64,000 nucleotides of DNA, from positions 1 through 64,000 of the forward strand of contig CAZEDK010000001.1 in NCBI GenBank assembly GCA_964511025.1. The letters run 5' to 3'. Source of the DNA: CAZEDK01 sp964511025. GTDB taxonomy: Bacteria > Patescibacteriota > Gracilibacteria > UBA1369 > GWF2-33-10. This document shows positions 28,015 to 37,107 of the stretch, piece after piece. The stretch's first letter is position 1. The number at the start of each line of letters is the position of its first letter. The translations under genes were made by a program, and so were the position numbers. Below the pieces are notes generated by a model, which worked only from the letters and a program-made list of their open reading frames with translations, searched no databases and was not told the DNA's origin.

Positions 28015-29579
28015 TTTTTTACAATCACAAAACTTAGTTCATTAGTTTTGTTGCCATTTTCATCCAAACCATAAACTGTAAAATAGTTTTCTCCAGGATT
28101 GAGAGTGTTAAATTCAGGTTTAGCGTAATAAGTCCAGGAACTGTCACCCGGATTAAACAAAGTCAACTCCCACCCATTCACCAAAATTTTTTGTACAGTG
28201 CCTGATACGGTTCCAAATACCTGCACTTTATCCGAACTGGTTTCATATCTATTATCCACATTTGTCTCACCGTTAAAAGAAGAGATTCCAATTTCTGTTG
28301 TCTGCGTAGATTCCTGCAAAGGTTCTGTTGTTTCTACAGGCTCTGTATTTTCTGTGGGCTGAATAGTCTCTTCAGTGTCCAAAGAAGATTCCTCTATTTC
28401 TTGATTCAAAATACCTTCAGGAACTATAATTTCCAAATATATTTTTTCAGAAGCTTTTCCATTTTTATCTTTGGCGAAAATTGTATAAGTATTTTTACCT
28501 TCACTCAAATTATTCAAACTACTGGAAGCAAAGTACGACCAAGACTGACCACCTGCCTTAAATTTTTGAAGAGTATAATAATCTTTTACCCCGATACCAT
28601 TAACCGCCTCTACAGTTATACTTTGCGCATATCCATTTACAGTACCTTGTATATAAATACTATCAGCGTTTAAAGTATAAGATGCTTGTTTCGGATTAGT
28701 AACGTATAGCACTGGAGGATTATCTGGTTCAGGAGGGACCGTTTGATCTTCTATAATATTTTCTGTAGTCTGAGTTTCTTCCTCAATTTCATCAGTATTT
28801 TTTGGTATCGCTATAAAATCAGTAGGGTTGGCATCTTCTTTCATATTCCACGCATACCAATCCATATCTTCCCATTCATTTGAAATAGCAACAATGAGAT
28901 CCACCACTTTTCTTTCGATAATATCTGAAAGAGCCTGATCAGTTAAACTTAATTCCTGACCCACTCTGACAATATAACTTTCTATAATGGCGGATTTAGC
29001 TTCTTCTATATTTTCAAGGACATCAAACTGTACATTGCCTTGCAATACACGCAACGTTTCATATTCTCTATTTTCCAGAGCAAAAATCGTACCAATCGAA
29101 TAAATTTTACTATTCTCTGTAGTAAAAGTATAATCACCTTCCAGACTGATTTTGTTCATCCATATATCACCATACGAGAGATAAATTTGGGACACGATTC
29201 CATCCTCTTTATAATGATCAAGTTCCTTAACTATAATTTGTGAATTTTCATTCAATCTTACTATATTACCATCATTAAACTGCAAAACAGCTCTTGTATC
29301 CTCTCCTGTTCTTACAGTATCTCCGGCAAAAAGGACTGTATTATTATATGCATGTATCCAGCTACTTTGCTCTGTAGCTAAGATTTCCAAATTTTCACCA
29401 ATGGCATAAAGGACAATTCTTTTATTCAAATCAATAGTATTCCCACCCTTAAATGCAAATATAAGCTGAAAAACCAAAACAACTATGATCCCAAGACAAA
29501 TAATAACAACAAAAGGGAACAAAAATTCCTTCCTTTGTCTCTTCCTGCGATAATTATATTGTGGAGTTAAATAATTCAT
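28011..29579 (-). CDS. FecR domain protein with two Ig-like domains
   Basis: A 522-residue membrane-anchored protein. A membrane helix lies at about residues 20-42 (FPFVVIICLGIIVVLVFQLIF). A FecR domain follows at about 75-190 (GDTVRTGEDTRAVLQFNDG, LNENSQIIVKEL, SIGTIFALENREYETLRVLQ). Two Ig/glucodextranase-B-like repeats lie at about 285-380 and 430-520, each with a similar pattern (NGYAQSITVEAVNG / SGTVQKILVNGWEL; SWSYFASS / SWTYYAKP), separated by a Thr/Glu-rich linker. It is probably outside the cytoplasmic membrane. Role unknown; no FecI-like sigma factor is adjacent. Confidence 0.8.
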   Translation of the reverse strand: MNYLTPQYNYRRKRQRKEFLFPFVVIICLGIIVVLVFQLIFAFKGGNTIDLNKRIVLYAIGENLEILATEQSSWIHAYNNTVLFAGDTVRTGEDTRAVLQFNDGNIVRLNENSQIIVKELDHYKEDGIVSQIYLSYGDIWMNKISLEGDYTFTTENSKIYSIGTIFALENREYETLRVLQGNVQFDVLENIEEAKSAIIESYIVRVGQELSLTDQALSDIIERKVVDLIVAISNEWEDMDWYAWNMKEDANPTDFIAIPKNTDEIEEETQTTENIIEDQTVPPEPDNPPVLYVTNPKQASYTLNADSIYIQGTVNGYAQSITVEAVNGIGVKDYYTLQKFKAGGQSWSYFASSSLNNLSEGKNTYTIFAKDKNGKASEKIYLEIIVPEGILNQEIEESSLDTEETIQPTENTEPVETTEPLQESTQTTEIGISSFNGETNVDNRYETSSDKVQVFGTVSGTVQKILVNGWELTLFNPGDSSWTYYAKPEFNTLNPGENYFTVYGLDENGNKTNELSFVIVKN

Positions 29580-29628
29580 TGAAATATAAATATACCTAGG
29601 AAGAAGATTATCATATCAATATCGTATA

Positions 29629-31074
29629 TTACAAACCCATTTCTCGTTTTATCGCATTAACATCTCTCACGAGCGAATAATCCTTTCTAAGTAATTGATC
29701 TATTTTGTCACAAGCGTGCATTACAGTCGTATGATTCTTCCCTCCAAATTCAGTTCCGATTTTCTCAAAAGAATAATTTAACTCCTTTCTAGCCAAATAC
29801 ATAGACAGTTGACGAGGTCTTAAAATTTCTCTTTTTCTCAAATCTCCTTTGATATCATTACCGGTAATCCTGTAATAACTCGACACAATATCAATAACAT
29901 CATAAACCGTTCTGGCAATACCTTTTTCCGGCACATAATCATAGTTGGAACCTTTTATTTCAACATGTGAATCGAATTTAAGAAGATATCTCCCAACCAT
30001 TTTGACAGTAGGTGTTGTATTTTCCAATTTCGCTTTTGCTATCGCTTGCATCAATATTCCTTCAAGAGTTCTTACGTTATCCTGCACATTATAAGCAATA
30101 AATTCGAGTACTTCCAAAGGAATAATTGCCTGCTGTTCAAGTGATTTCATCTGCAATATCGCAAGCCTGGTTTCATAATCCGGAGCACTTACGTCAACCA
30201 TCATACCCATTTCAAATCGACTCCGGAGCCTGTCTTCTATACCTTTGAGTTCTCTCGGTGATTTGTCGCTACTAAGTATTATTTGTTTGTGATTGTTATA
30301 AAGTTCATCAAAAGTATGAAAAAATTCTTCCTGTGTTCTTTCACGAGAGCCAAGAAATTGAATATCATCAATAATTAAACAATCAATATTTCTATACTTT
30401 TTCTTAATATCACCCATTTTGAAAGTTCGAATACCTTCAACTATTTCATTTACAAAATTCTCAGCAGTCGTATAAACAACAGAATAATGAGGAAAATTCT
30501 CTAAAATCGCATTTCCTGTCGCATGCAACAAATGCGTTTTACCGAGTCCAACTCCACCATATATAAACAAAGGATTGTAATTGCCGCCAGGCTTATGTGA
30601 AACAGCACTGCACGCAGCATGAGCCAAACGAGTCCCCTGCCCTACAACAAAACTTTTCAAAGAATATCTGCAATTGATTTTTTTACTTCTGATCCCATGA
30701 ATATTAACTTCATCTTTGTTTGGTAATTTCCTTGGAGAAGGCTTCACATCCTCTTTTATTTTCATATCGCTTTTTTTGATACGAAAAACTTCCGTATTAT
30801 CAGGATCAATAAAACTTTCATGCACTTCATATTCAACAGATTCAATAGCCGGATCATATTGAGATAAAACTTGGCATACAACATGATGATATCTGGATAA
30901 AATCCATTCTTGTGCATATATATTTGAAAGACCAATAACGCAAACACCACCTTGAATTTTAATAATCGCACTATTGTTAAACCAAGTTACAAACATCACT
31001 CTATTAGCTACACCTTTTTCAATGTCAACAAGACAAGCTTTCCAAAAAGCCTTATTTGAAGCAAATTGATGCAT
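29629..31074 (-). CDS. dnaA: Chromosomal replication initiator protein
   Basis: AAA+ ATPase that opens the replication origin. Domain I (KACLVDIEKGVANRVMFVTW), a linker, the AAA+ core with Walker A GGVGLGKTHLL and Walker B IDCLIIDDIQFL, and domain IV with the DNA-binding signature GGKNHTTVMHACDKI are all present. Length, 481 residues, is typical. The usual neighbour dnaN is absent, and no cluster of TTATNCACA boxes is seen on either side, so this is not clearly the origin. Upstream lies a toxin-antitoxin pair on the same strand. Confidence 0.97.
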   Translation of the reverse strand: MHQFASNKAFWKACLVDIEKGVANRVMFVTWFNNSAIIKIQGGVCVIGLSNIYAQEWILSRYHHVVCQVLSQYDPAIESVEYEVHESFIDPDNTEVFRIKKSDMKIKEDVKPSPRKLPNKDEVNIHGIRSKKINCRYSLKSFVVGQGTRLAHAACSAVSHKPGGNYNPLFIYGGVGLGKTHLLHATGNAILENFPHYSVVYTTAENFVNEIVEGIRTFKMGDIKKKYRNIDCLIIDDIQFLGSRERTQEEFFHTFDELYNNHKQIILSSDKSPRELKGIEDRLRSRFEMGMMVDVSAPDYETRLAILQMKSLEQQAIIPLEVLEFIAYNVQDNVRTLEGILMQAIAKAKLENTTPTVKMVGRYLLKFDSHVEIKGSNYDYVPEKGIARTVYDVIDIVSSYYRITGNDIKGDLRKREILRPRQLSMYLARKELNYSFEKIGTEFGGKNHTTVMHACDKIDQLLRKDYSLVRDVNAIKREMGL

Positions 31075-31094
31075 AGTTTTTTCTAAGGGATGAA

Positions 31095-31123
31095 ATACTA
31101 TCGAAAAAAAAATACAAGTTCAA
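31095..31123 (-). promoter_or_regulatory. Predicted promoter of dnaA
   Basis: On the minus strand TTGAAC, 17 bases, TAGTAT, with the -10 about 20 bases before the ATG at 31074. It suggests dnaA is transcribed separately from the upstream toxin gene. Confidence 0.5.
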
Positions 31124-31152
31124 GTACTCTTAGACATAAAAAATTCAAACTG

Positions 31153-31518
31153 TCATCTAAAATCACCCATTCTATCCAAAATCGCCTCTATCGCAGCAAA
31201 TATTTGAGAATAATATTTTGACTCCAGCTTCCCAATTTTTCTGATAATTCTTCTTTTATCGGCAACTCTTATTTGATCAAACATTAGTTTTGACATTTCT
31301 TCCAAGCCATTTTCTTTATTTGCACTGACAACTATTTCAAATGGATAAATCTTATTAACTTTTTTTGAAGTGAATGGAGCCAATAATACGGTTTGTGAAA
31401 AATTTAACCCGGCATTTGTCTGCAATATCAAACACGGTCTTAAACCTGCCTGCTCAACACCGCAAACAGGATCTAAACTCACAAAACAAATATCAAATTG
31501 TCTTATATTATTAAGCAT
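31153..31518 (-). CDS. MazF/PemK-family endoribonuclease toxin 1
   Basis: A 121-residue protein of the MazF/PemK fold, which cleaves mRNA at short sequences. Seen: FDICFVSLDP near the start, GLRPCLILQTN (the RPxxIxQ element), LLAPFTSKK, and MFDQIRVADKRRI, all matching the family order. The start overlaps the upstream antitoxin gene by eight bases, a typical coupled arrangement. It resembles the toxin at 32122-32484 (RPC-IILQ, QI-T/V-D, K-Y-Y-S), so the two are probably related. Confidence 0.88.
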   Translation of the reverse strand: MLNNIRQFDICFVSLDPVCGVEQAGLRPCLILQTNAGLNFSQTVLLAPFTSKKVNKIYPFEIVVSANKENGLEEMSKLMFDQIRVADKRRIIRKIGKLESKYYSQIFAAIEAILDRMGDFR

Positions 31519-31744
31519 TTTCTCTTTGTTTAATTAAACGAGAATAATCATCGAAATCTAGCATAGCAAGCTTAATATCTTCTTCATCTCTAGACAAAAA
31601 TCCCTCAATCATGCGCTGCTGCAATATAAATTTTCTATAAATATCCAAAGCTGTATTGATTTGCTCAGATTTATTTTGATAAGAATCAAGAAATTGCTTA
31701 TTTGCACGAGTCGCTGAGAATGAAGTGACAACTGTATTTGCCAT
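31511..31744 (-). CDS. Antitoxin 1 (partner of MazF-like toxin)
   Basis: A 77-residue protein that overlaps the toxin start and precedes it in the operon, so it is the likely antitoxin. The N-terminus (TVVTSFSATRANKQFLDSY) looks like a ribbon-helix-helix strand and helix. The rest is helical and acidic (SRDEEDIKLAMLDFDDYS), as expected for a toxin-wrapping tail. I do not recognise a named subfamily. Confidence 0.7.
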   Translation of the reverse strand: MANTVVTSFSATRANKQFLDSYQNKSEQINTALDIYRKFILQQRMIEGFLSRDEEDIKLAMLDFDDYSRLIKQRENA

Positions 31745-31757
31745 AATTTAATAGTAA

Positions 31758-31780
31758 ATACTATAAGTACTTGATAGTAT
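31758..31780. promoter_or_regulatory. Inverted repeat, possible TA operator
   Basis: Perfect arms ATACTAT and ATAGTAT with a 9-base spacer, 14 bases before the antitoxin-1 start. A further half-site, ATAGTA, lies at 31751. A palindrome here suits binding by the ribbon-helix-helix antitoxin (inference). Confidence 0.5.
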
Positions 31781-31882
31781 ACATAGCTAATAAGCTAAAA
31801 TCAAGAAAAAAACTTAAAAAGCTTTACTCATGTAAAATATAAGTGTAAAATCTACTTACAAATTATAATTAAATATATACGT

Positions 31883-32119
31883 ATGAATCATGCTATCACA
31901 ACAACATTGTCAGAACCGATATATCATTTCTTAAAAGAAGAATCCAAAGCACAAAAAACATCGCTCAAGGCTATTATTGAATCTGCACTCAAAGAATATA
32001 AAAAGAAAAAAATTATAAGAGAAGTTGAAGAAGCTTTCAAAGATCCTGAAAGACAAAAGGAGCAAAGAGAAATTTGTAGTCAATTTCGAGAAGTTCAACT
32101 TCAGTCTTTAAGACTTTAA
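31883..32119 (+). CDS. Antitoxin 2 (ribbon-helix-helix type)
   Basis: A 78-residue protein with an N-terminal ribbon-helix-helix pattern (AITTTLSEPIYHFLKEESKA, then SLKAIIESALKEYKKKK) and a charged helical tail. It is separated from the following MazF-like toxin by two bases. It is divergent from TA pair 1 with a 138-base shared gap. A -10 like TATAAT at 31864-31869 lies just upstream. Confidence 0.78.
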   Translation: MNHAITTTLSEPIYHFLKEESKAQKTSLKAIIESALKEYKKKKIIREVEEAFKDPERQKEQREICSQFREVQLQSLRL

Positions 32120-32121
32120 TT

Positions 32122-32484
32122 ATGGAAATCAAAAAATATGATATCTGGCTCGCCGATCTGAGTCCAAAAAAAGGTTCAACACAATCAGGAGTTAGACCTT
32201 GTATAATTTTACAAAGCAATCTTTTTAATAAAAATTCCAGCACTGTAATTTTAGTGGCACTTAGCACAAAAAAAATAAAACTTTATTCAAATGAATTTAT
32301 TATCAACGCTTCTTTATCAAATGGACTCAAAGAAAATTCAAGATTTCTAGGCAATCAGATAATTACACTAGATAAAAATTATATTCTCAAAAAACTAGGT
32401 TCACTCGAAGAAAAGTATTACAGCAAAGTCTATGAAGCACTAAATCTCTCACTCGATTTAGAAAATATGTTTTTGGAGTATTAG
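32122..32484 (+). CDS. MazF/PemK-family endoribonuclease toxin 2
   Basis: A 120-residue MazF-type protein: YDIWLADLSPKKGSTQSGVR, then RPCIILQSN, LVALSTKK and FLGNQIITLDK. It forms a pair with the antitoxin just upstream. The stop codon is TAG, whose final G is the first base of the inserted 160-bp repeat. The insertion thus sits exactly at the gene end without disrupting the protein. Confidence 0.88.
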   Translation: MEIKKYDIWLADLSPKKGSTQSGVRPCIILQSNLFNKNSSTVILVALSTKKIKLYSNEFIINASLSNGLKENSRFLGNQIITLDKNYILKKLGSLEEKYYSKVYEALNLSLDLENMFLEY

Positions 32485-32643
32485 GGTCTTGGCAAAAAAT
32501 AAAACACCTACCTTGCACTATCTTTAGCTTTATTTTCTTTGTTGCAAATCCAGTCATTTATCTCGATAAACTCCTGTATTTGAACAAAAGAATCTAAAAC
32601 AAAATCTAGCACAATTTAGGTATCTTATTTTTTACCAAGACCC
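32484..32643 (-). mobile_element. 160-bp MITE-like element, copy 2 (inverted)
   Basis: The same 160-bp element as at 2531 and 62878, but in the opposite orientation, bounded by TTA on each side (32481-32483 and 32644-32646). Near-identical to copy 1 along its whole length. It lies directly at the stop of toxin 2 and could serve as its terminator. Confidence 0.85.
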
Positions 32644-32718
32644 TTAAGCTTTTTTGAAACTTTTCCGAATTTCAAATAGTGTTAAACTATGATATAATTA
32701 ATAGAAGAGTTCTTTTGA

Positions 32719-32918
32719 GTAACTACTCACCGCTATTTGCATTCTTGTTTGTCATTCCAGACCTGATCTGGAATCCAGTAGGGTAAACTTGTTTGTATTT
32801 CAAATCTAAACAATGTTTCAAGGCTATCGCAACATAATGCGCAATTCCTAGATCCCAGACTGGATCTGGGATGACAAACAATAAAGTTAATAAGTTACAA
32901 AAAGCAGTGAGCAGTTAC
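32719..32918. repeat. 200-bp inverted-repeat element upstream of the 1363-residue gene
   Basis: Outer arms GTAACTACTCACCGCT and AGCAGTGAGCAGTTAC (14 of 16 pair). Inside are two smaller hairpins of the GTCATTCC...GGAATCCA and GATCCCAGA...TCTGGGATGAC type. The internal part (about 32747-32880) is closely related to 37108-37230 on the other side of the big gene. Both have CCAGTAGGGYAAACT and AAGGCTATCGC. The wider region 32647-32999 holds only this element and a promoter. Confidence 0.75.
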
Positions 32919-32929
32919 CATAAAGTAGT

Positions 32930-32958
32930 TTGACAAAGAGCCAAACTAATGATATAAA
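32930..32958 (+). promoter_or_regulatory. Predicted strong promoter of the 1363-residue gene
   Basis: TTGACA, exactly 17 bases, TATAAA. A consensus -35 and near-consensus -10, 41 bases before the ATG at 33000. It lies just outside the right arm of the 200-bp element. Confidence 0.65.
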
Positions 32959-32999
32959 TTAAGCTCTAAAAATGAATTTAATAAATTTTTAACAATCAC

Positions 33000-35900
33000 A
33001 TGGGAGCAGCAAATACATCAACACCAGAAGGTAAAGAAAACCAATCATCTGTAGCACCGCTCAAAAGTTTAGACGATACTACAGACACAGAGGCTAATCC
33101 AACACCAGACAATAATGACGAGGGCGATTGTTTTATCGATTATGCGGATGAGTCTTCGCTTGAACCGATGCCGGCGAATGATACGCCTGCAGCAGAAACA
33201 AAAGTTGCCGAAGAAGTAAGAACGGAAGTAGCTGAAGTAGCGACAACAGCTATCGATATTCCAGCACTCAATCCATATCCTGAGATATTTACATGGGAAG
33301 AGAAAGAAAACGCTAAATTTGCTGATTTACCAAATCATGAAAGACTCGCCATATCAAAATACCCTTATTTAATGGATCTTCTTCGTAATTTTGCTTTTTG
33401 CACATATACTTACAACCCAATAGAAAATATTGATTCTGTGAGTATTTCTTTTGGAAATGAAGAATTTCCACCAATGGATACATCTTCAAGTCTTGGGATG
33501 ATGATGGCTAATGCAATAATACAAAAAATATATGAAACCATTGGCGTTGGCAGTGAGACAGTCACTAAAAGAACAGAAGATGAGAATGAAAAATTGCATT
33601 TAACTTGTAATGTACATACAAATTCTCAACAACCAAATATAGCAAAAATAACAGACCCAGCTAACAACAAGATAGGATTTGATGCCTTATTATTAACAGT
33701 GGATCAATTCAGACAAAATAACAATCAAGGAACAACCATTACAGGAATATCTCTCACCTATGGCGAAGGAGCTATATTAGAGTTTCCAATGGATAGACCT
33801 GATGAACCTCTGATGCTTGAGTGTATGCTTAGATTATTTTTCGATAAAACCGCGATACAAACATTATACAATGAAATAAAAGACAAAAAACCTAAATATG
33901 AGCAGTGGCAAAAAAAAAGAAAAGGGACATATCCGCAAATTGCAATAATTTATCATCCAGCAGAATTAGATATCGATGAAAATAGCTTCGAACGTCTAAG
34001 CTCTCTACTAGAGCCTCAATTAGTCCAAAATGAAAGATGGAGTCAAGTTCAAGCAATTACTCTTGAAACCAATGGTGATGACCGGAAGAGTGCATTTGAT
34101 TTGACTAACAATAACGAATTAAACACAGCAGAAACATTTTTAGAAAAAAATCCAGAAGCGATTTTGTCGGATTATACGATTAATGGAGAGACAATATACG
34201 CAGGAGATTTATTAACGGAAGATGAGTTAGGGGAAACTCCAGCAGCATGGGAAGGAGCAGAAAAAATCGCAAGAGGTGAACAAGTTGAACCGCTTGCATT
34301 GCTAGCTGCAGTTTCAGCAGATCACAGTGTTACCGCAAATCCACTTAACGCTAACCCGGAGTCAACAACAGGTGGGTCAAAAAAGACAATTGTAATTAGA
34401 CATAACCCTGAGAATGATGCAGATGGTAGAAGATTCCAATGGCAACCCGCAGACATTGGAAAAGTAATTAGAATAAAAAAGGCACCAACACCAACTTTAC
34501 AGAATCAAGCAGGTATTATAGGTGATGATATGTCTACATCTAGCCCAGCACGATTTGGCACTGAAAAGCCTCTGCAACCCAAAAATGAAGTTTTAGCTAG
34601 TTTGAATGAGGCTCACGATACTTCAAGGGCGATGAATGAAGAAGGCAAACAATTAGGACGACAAGCTTTTACAGCTTTATCAGGCACACCTGACTCAGTA
34701 TCAGGATATTCTACAAATAATGATTCACCACTTAGAATAGCTCATGCACCTGCGCCATGGGAAAATGGAAAAGAGTTGATATACGGTAAAGTTAAGCCGC
34801 CACAATCTATTTTATATCGAACTATCGCACCGCCATGGGAACCCGATACTATAGCTGTTACAATACAGCATTCTTCAAAACGACAGCCACCAAAACCTAT
34901 AATATTACAAGGCGCTGCAATCAATCCAGTAGCATATCAAACATTGCCTGAGTCGAGCATAAAGAAAAAGAATACAATAGTAGATATTGCTAGCTCGGAT
35001 TTTTTGCCACCACCTTCTGCATTTAGCCCCCCTGACAAACAGAAACAGGCGAATCTCCCCAGCAGTAGCGGTCAAAATGGTAGTTCAGTCTACATAGTTC
35101 CTATTGCCAAACCAGCAAAAGATTCAACATCTAATACAGCTCTTCAAGTACCAACAAACGGAGGTAGTTTGCCTCCTGCGTTAAAATCTTCAACTAGATC
35201 CCAAGTCACATCGCAAAGAGCAGAACAAAATGAAGCAAATCAACTATCAAGCAAGCTAGCGAAGCTTCTTGGTAGCCAATCTACCCCATTGAACCCAAAA
35301 CAATCTGGCTCTAAGCCTTCTGCATCACAAAAGAAAGAAGCACCTACAGGAACAGCTCCTTCTGTCGCATCAACGACAACTCCAAAAAATGCACCGCCAA
35401 CAGCTTCACTGCCAACCATAAAACCAACAGATACTCCAGCAGAAAAACAATTAACTTTTAGAACAGACGACGCTAACTCTACAAGCACCATATCCCCAGT
35501 CCCACGATCACAAGACACACACTTAGCAGAAAGAAGGCGCGGTTTGCCAAAATGGGGTTACGCTATAGCTGCGACAGTTCTTTTTGGTCTTGGCGCTTTG
35601 GGAATACATTTACGCTCATCTGATATTCAAGTTGCAAGTAATGATGCTCCAACACCAACTCCAATAATTGCAAAAGCTGATCCAGTACCGGTTGTCAGTC
35701 GAGACTCTTCGTCGCCTCAGAGTGACACAAGGGACAGTGCTTCAAGTGCTACAGCAGAAAAAACAGATAGTTCTGTAATAACAGCACCTGCTAGCACTGA
35801 AGGAGCACAAACTGTTACCATCAACACAACTCGCAGGAAAAAAGCAGATCAAGTTTACGCCAAGATGTTAAAAGCTGCAGAAGAGAGTAACATGAAATTA

Positions 35901-37091
35901 AAACCATTTTTGGAACAGTTTTTATCACCAAAGGCGAATCAAGCTCTTGGCGCGCGAGGTATTTCATTATCAGACTTTAATTCGAAGATGACAACAGCAG
36001 GCTTAGCAATACCAACTGGCTCATCTCCACTTGATAATGTAACATTTGGCAACAACAAAGAAGCTTCAGCACTTGCGATGACATGGTCAATGAATTCAGT
36101 TTATAATGTGAGCTCATCATATCCAAATGATGGAAAAGTTCATAAATCAATGGATGATTTCACGCGTGCTACAAGCATTCAACTAGCTGAATTAAATGGA
36201 ATATTTGATGACAAACAAGAAGCAACAGCTAGCTTAGAAATTGATGCAGTTAGCCCCCTTGACACCAGCCCGCCCGCCTGTACCGATTCGGGCAGGACTA
36301 CATTCTGGCAAGAAGGGGGGCAGGGGGGATTTGATCCACAAACCGTTGTAAATGCCGACAACAGCAGTCCTGATCTAAGTACAGATAATGGATTACATGC
36401 AAATAGTGATACAAAAGCAGATCACAAAGTAAATTCCGCCCAATCAGCCATTTATCTGCCACTAAATAACGAGAAAGGTAGTCCGGAACAAATTAATGTA
36501 GTAGCAAATGCTATAAAAAACCGACCAACTAATGGTGCTGTTGAATTTGCTTTGCAAGACGGTACAGTAGTTTGTTATGCACCTACAGGAGTATATTCTG
36601 TATTTAACAAAGATGGCACACCAAATAACAGTTCACCTTATCTAGCAAGGCTCAACAGCAAAAAACCTGAAAACGCAGCAAGGTCGTTAAGGTCTAATCG
36701 AGACAATCCACTTGCAGGAGTATCATTTGAAGGATCTGCACCAATAGGCTATGCAACAATTGCACAACGTCAATTTATTGACGGCATCATAGCTCAAGAA
36801 GAACCTGTGATTCATACCTATACAGATACTGACGACGATGCTGAACCGACATCTTCTGAAGAACCTGCAAACAGTCTTCTAGCACAAACTACGAACGATC
36901 CATTTTTCCAAGAACTGGATAACAAAATAGACAGCTTATTGGCATCGCTAGAAAGCCCCCTTGACAAAGGGGGTCAGGGGGATTTCCCCAACAATGGTAG
37001 CCTAATTGGCAGTTCGGATGCTTATGTTGTGGCTACAGCGAAAAACGAAGGAGTAAGCGATGTCAATTTTGGAGAGATTTTTGATGCGTGA
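33000..37091 (+). CDS. Very large hypothetical membrane protein with embedded repeats
   Basis: A 1363-residue protein of no family I recognise. Acidic, disordered N-terminus (about 1-85); a folded region at about 90-380; a long Pro/Ser/Thr-rich low-complexity region (about 440-845); one membrane helix at about 849-868 (WGYAIAATVLFGLGALGIHL); then an outer-looking region of about 490 residues. No signal peptide is visible. Two palindromic repeats are translated in frame: SPLDTSPPACTDSGR...EGGQGGF near residues 1084-1115, and SPLDKGGQGDF near 1319-1329. It has its own promoter and is flanked by related repeat elements. Confidence 0.65.
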   Translation: MGAANTSTPEGKENQSSVAPLKSLDDTTDTEANPTPDNNDEGDCFIDYADESSLEPMPANDTPAAETKVAEEVRTEVAEVATTAIDIPALNPYPEIFTWEEKENAKFADLPNHERLAISKYPYLMDLLRNFAFCTYTYNPIENIDSVSISFGNEEFPPMDTSSSLGMMMANAIIQKIYETIGVGSETVTKRTEDENEKLHLTCNVHTNSQQPNIAKITDPANNKIGFDALLLTVDQFRQNNNQGTTITGISLTYGEGAILEFPMDRPDEPLMLECMLRLFFDKTAIQTLYNEIKDKKPKYEQWQKKRKGTYPQIAIIYHPAELDIDENSFERLSSLLEPQLVQNERWSQVQAITLETNGDDRKSAFDLTNNNELNTAETFLEKNPEAILSDYTINGETIYAGDLLTEDELGETPAAWEGAEKIARGEQVEPLALLAAVSADHSVTANPLNANPESTTGGSKKTIVIRHNPENDADGRRFQWQPADIGKVIRIKKAPTPTLQNQAGIIGDDMSTSSPARFGTEKPLQPKNEVLASLNEAHDTSRAMNEEGKQLGRQAFTALSGTPDSVSGYSTNNDSPLRIAHAPAPWENGKELIYGKVKPPQSILYRTIAPPWEPDTIAVTIQHSSKRQPPKPIILQGAAINPVAYQTLPESSIKKKNTIVDIASSDFLPPPSAFSPPDKQKQANLPSSSGQNGSSVYIVPIAKPAKDSTSNTALQVPTNGGSLPPALKSSTRSQVTSQRAEQNEANQLSSKLAKLLGSQSTPLNPKQSGSKPSASQKKEAPTGTAPSVASTTTPKNAPPTASLPTIKPTDTPAEKQLTFRTDDANSTSTISPVPRSQDTHLAERRRGLPKWGYAIAATVLFGLGALGIHLRSSDIQVASNDAPTPTPIIAKADPVPVVSRDSSSPQSDTRDSASSATAEKTDSSVITAPASTEGAQTVTINTTRRKKADQVYAKMLKAAEESNMKLKPFLEQFLSPKANQALGARGISLSDFNSKMTTAGLAIPTGSSPLDNVTFGNNKEASALAMTWSMNSVYNVSSSYPNDGKVHKSMDDFTRATSIQLAELNGIFDDKQEATASLEIDAVSPLDTSPPACTDSGRTTFWQEGGQGGFDPQTVVNADNSSPDLSTDNGLHANSDTKADHKVNSAQSAIYLPLNNEKGSPEQINVVANAIKNRPTNGAVEFALQDGTVVCYAPTGVYSVFNKDGTPNNSSPYLARLNSKKPENAARSLRSNRDNPLAGVSFEGSAPIGYATIAQRQFIDGIIAQEEPVIHTYTDTDDDAEPTSSEEPANSLLAQTTNDPFFQELDNKIDSLLASLESPLDKGGQGDFPNNGSLIGSSDAYVVATAKNEGVSDVNFGEIFDA
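36253..36334 (+). repeat. Nested palindromic repeats inside coding sequence
   Basis: An outer element (AGCCCCCTTGAC ... GGGGGGCAGGGGGGATTT) is split by an inner one containing CCGCCTGTACCGATTCGGGC. The inner palindrome matches, on the opposite strand, the one at about 16924-16951. The frame stays open through both. Confidence 0.75.
36952..36988 (+). repeat. Palindromic repeat in frame inside the 1363-residue gene
   Basis: AGCCCCCTTGACAAAGGGGG followed by TCAGGGGGATTTCCCC. Arms CCCCCTT and AAGGGGG pair. It is translated as SPLDKGGQGDFP. The outer part of the nested repeat at 36253 is the same family. Confidence 0.8.
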
Positions 37092-37107
37092 TTACCTTGT
37101 CATTCTA

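Noticed and set aside
29580..31150. Replication origin next to dnaA
   Set aside because: No cluster of DnaA boxes and no dnaN are visible on either side; a complete chromosome with GC-skew would be needed.
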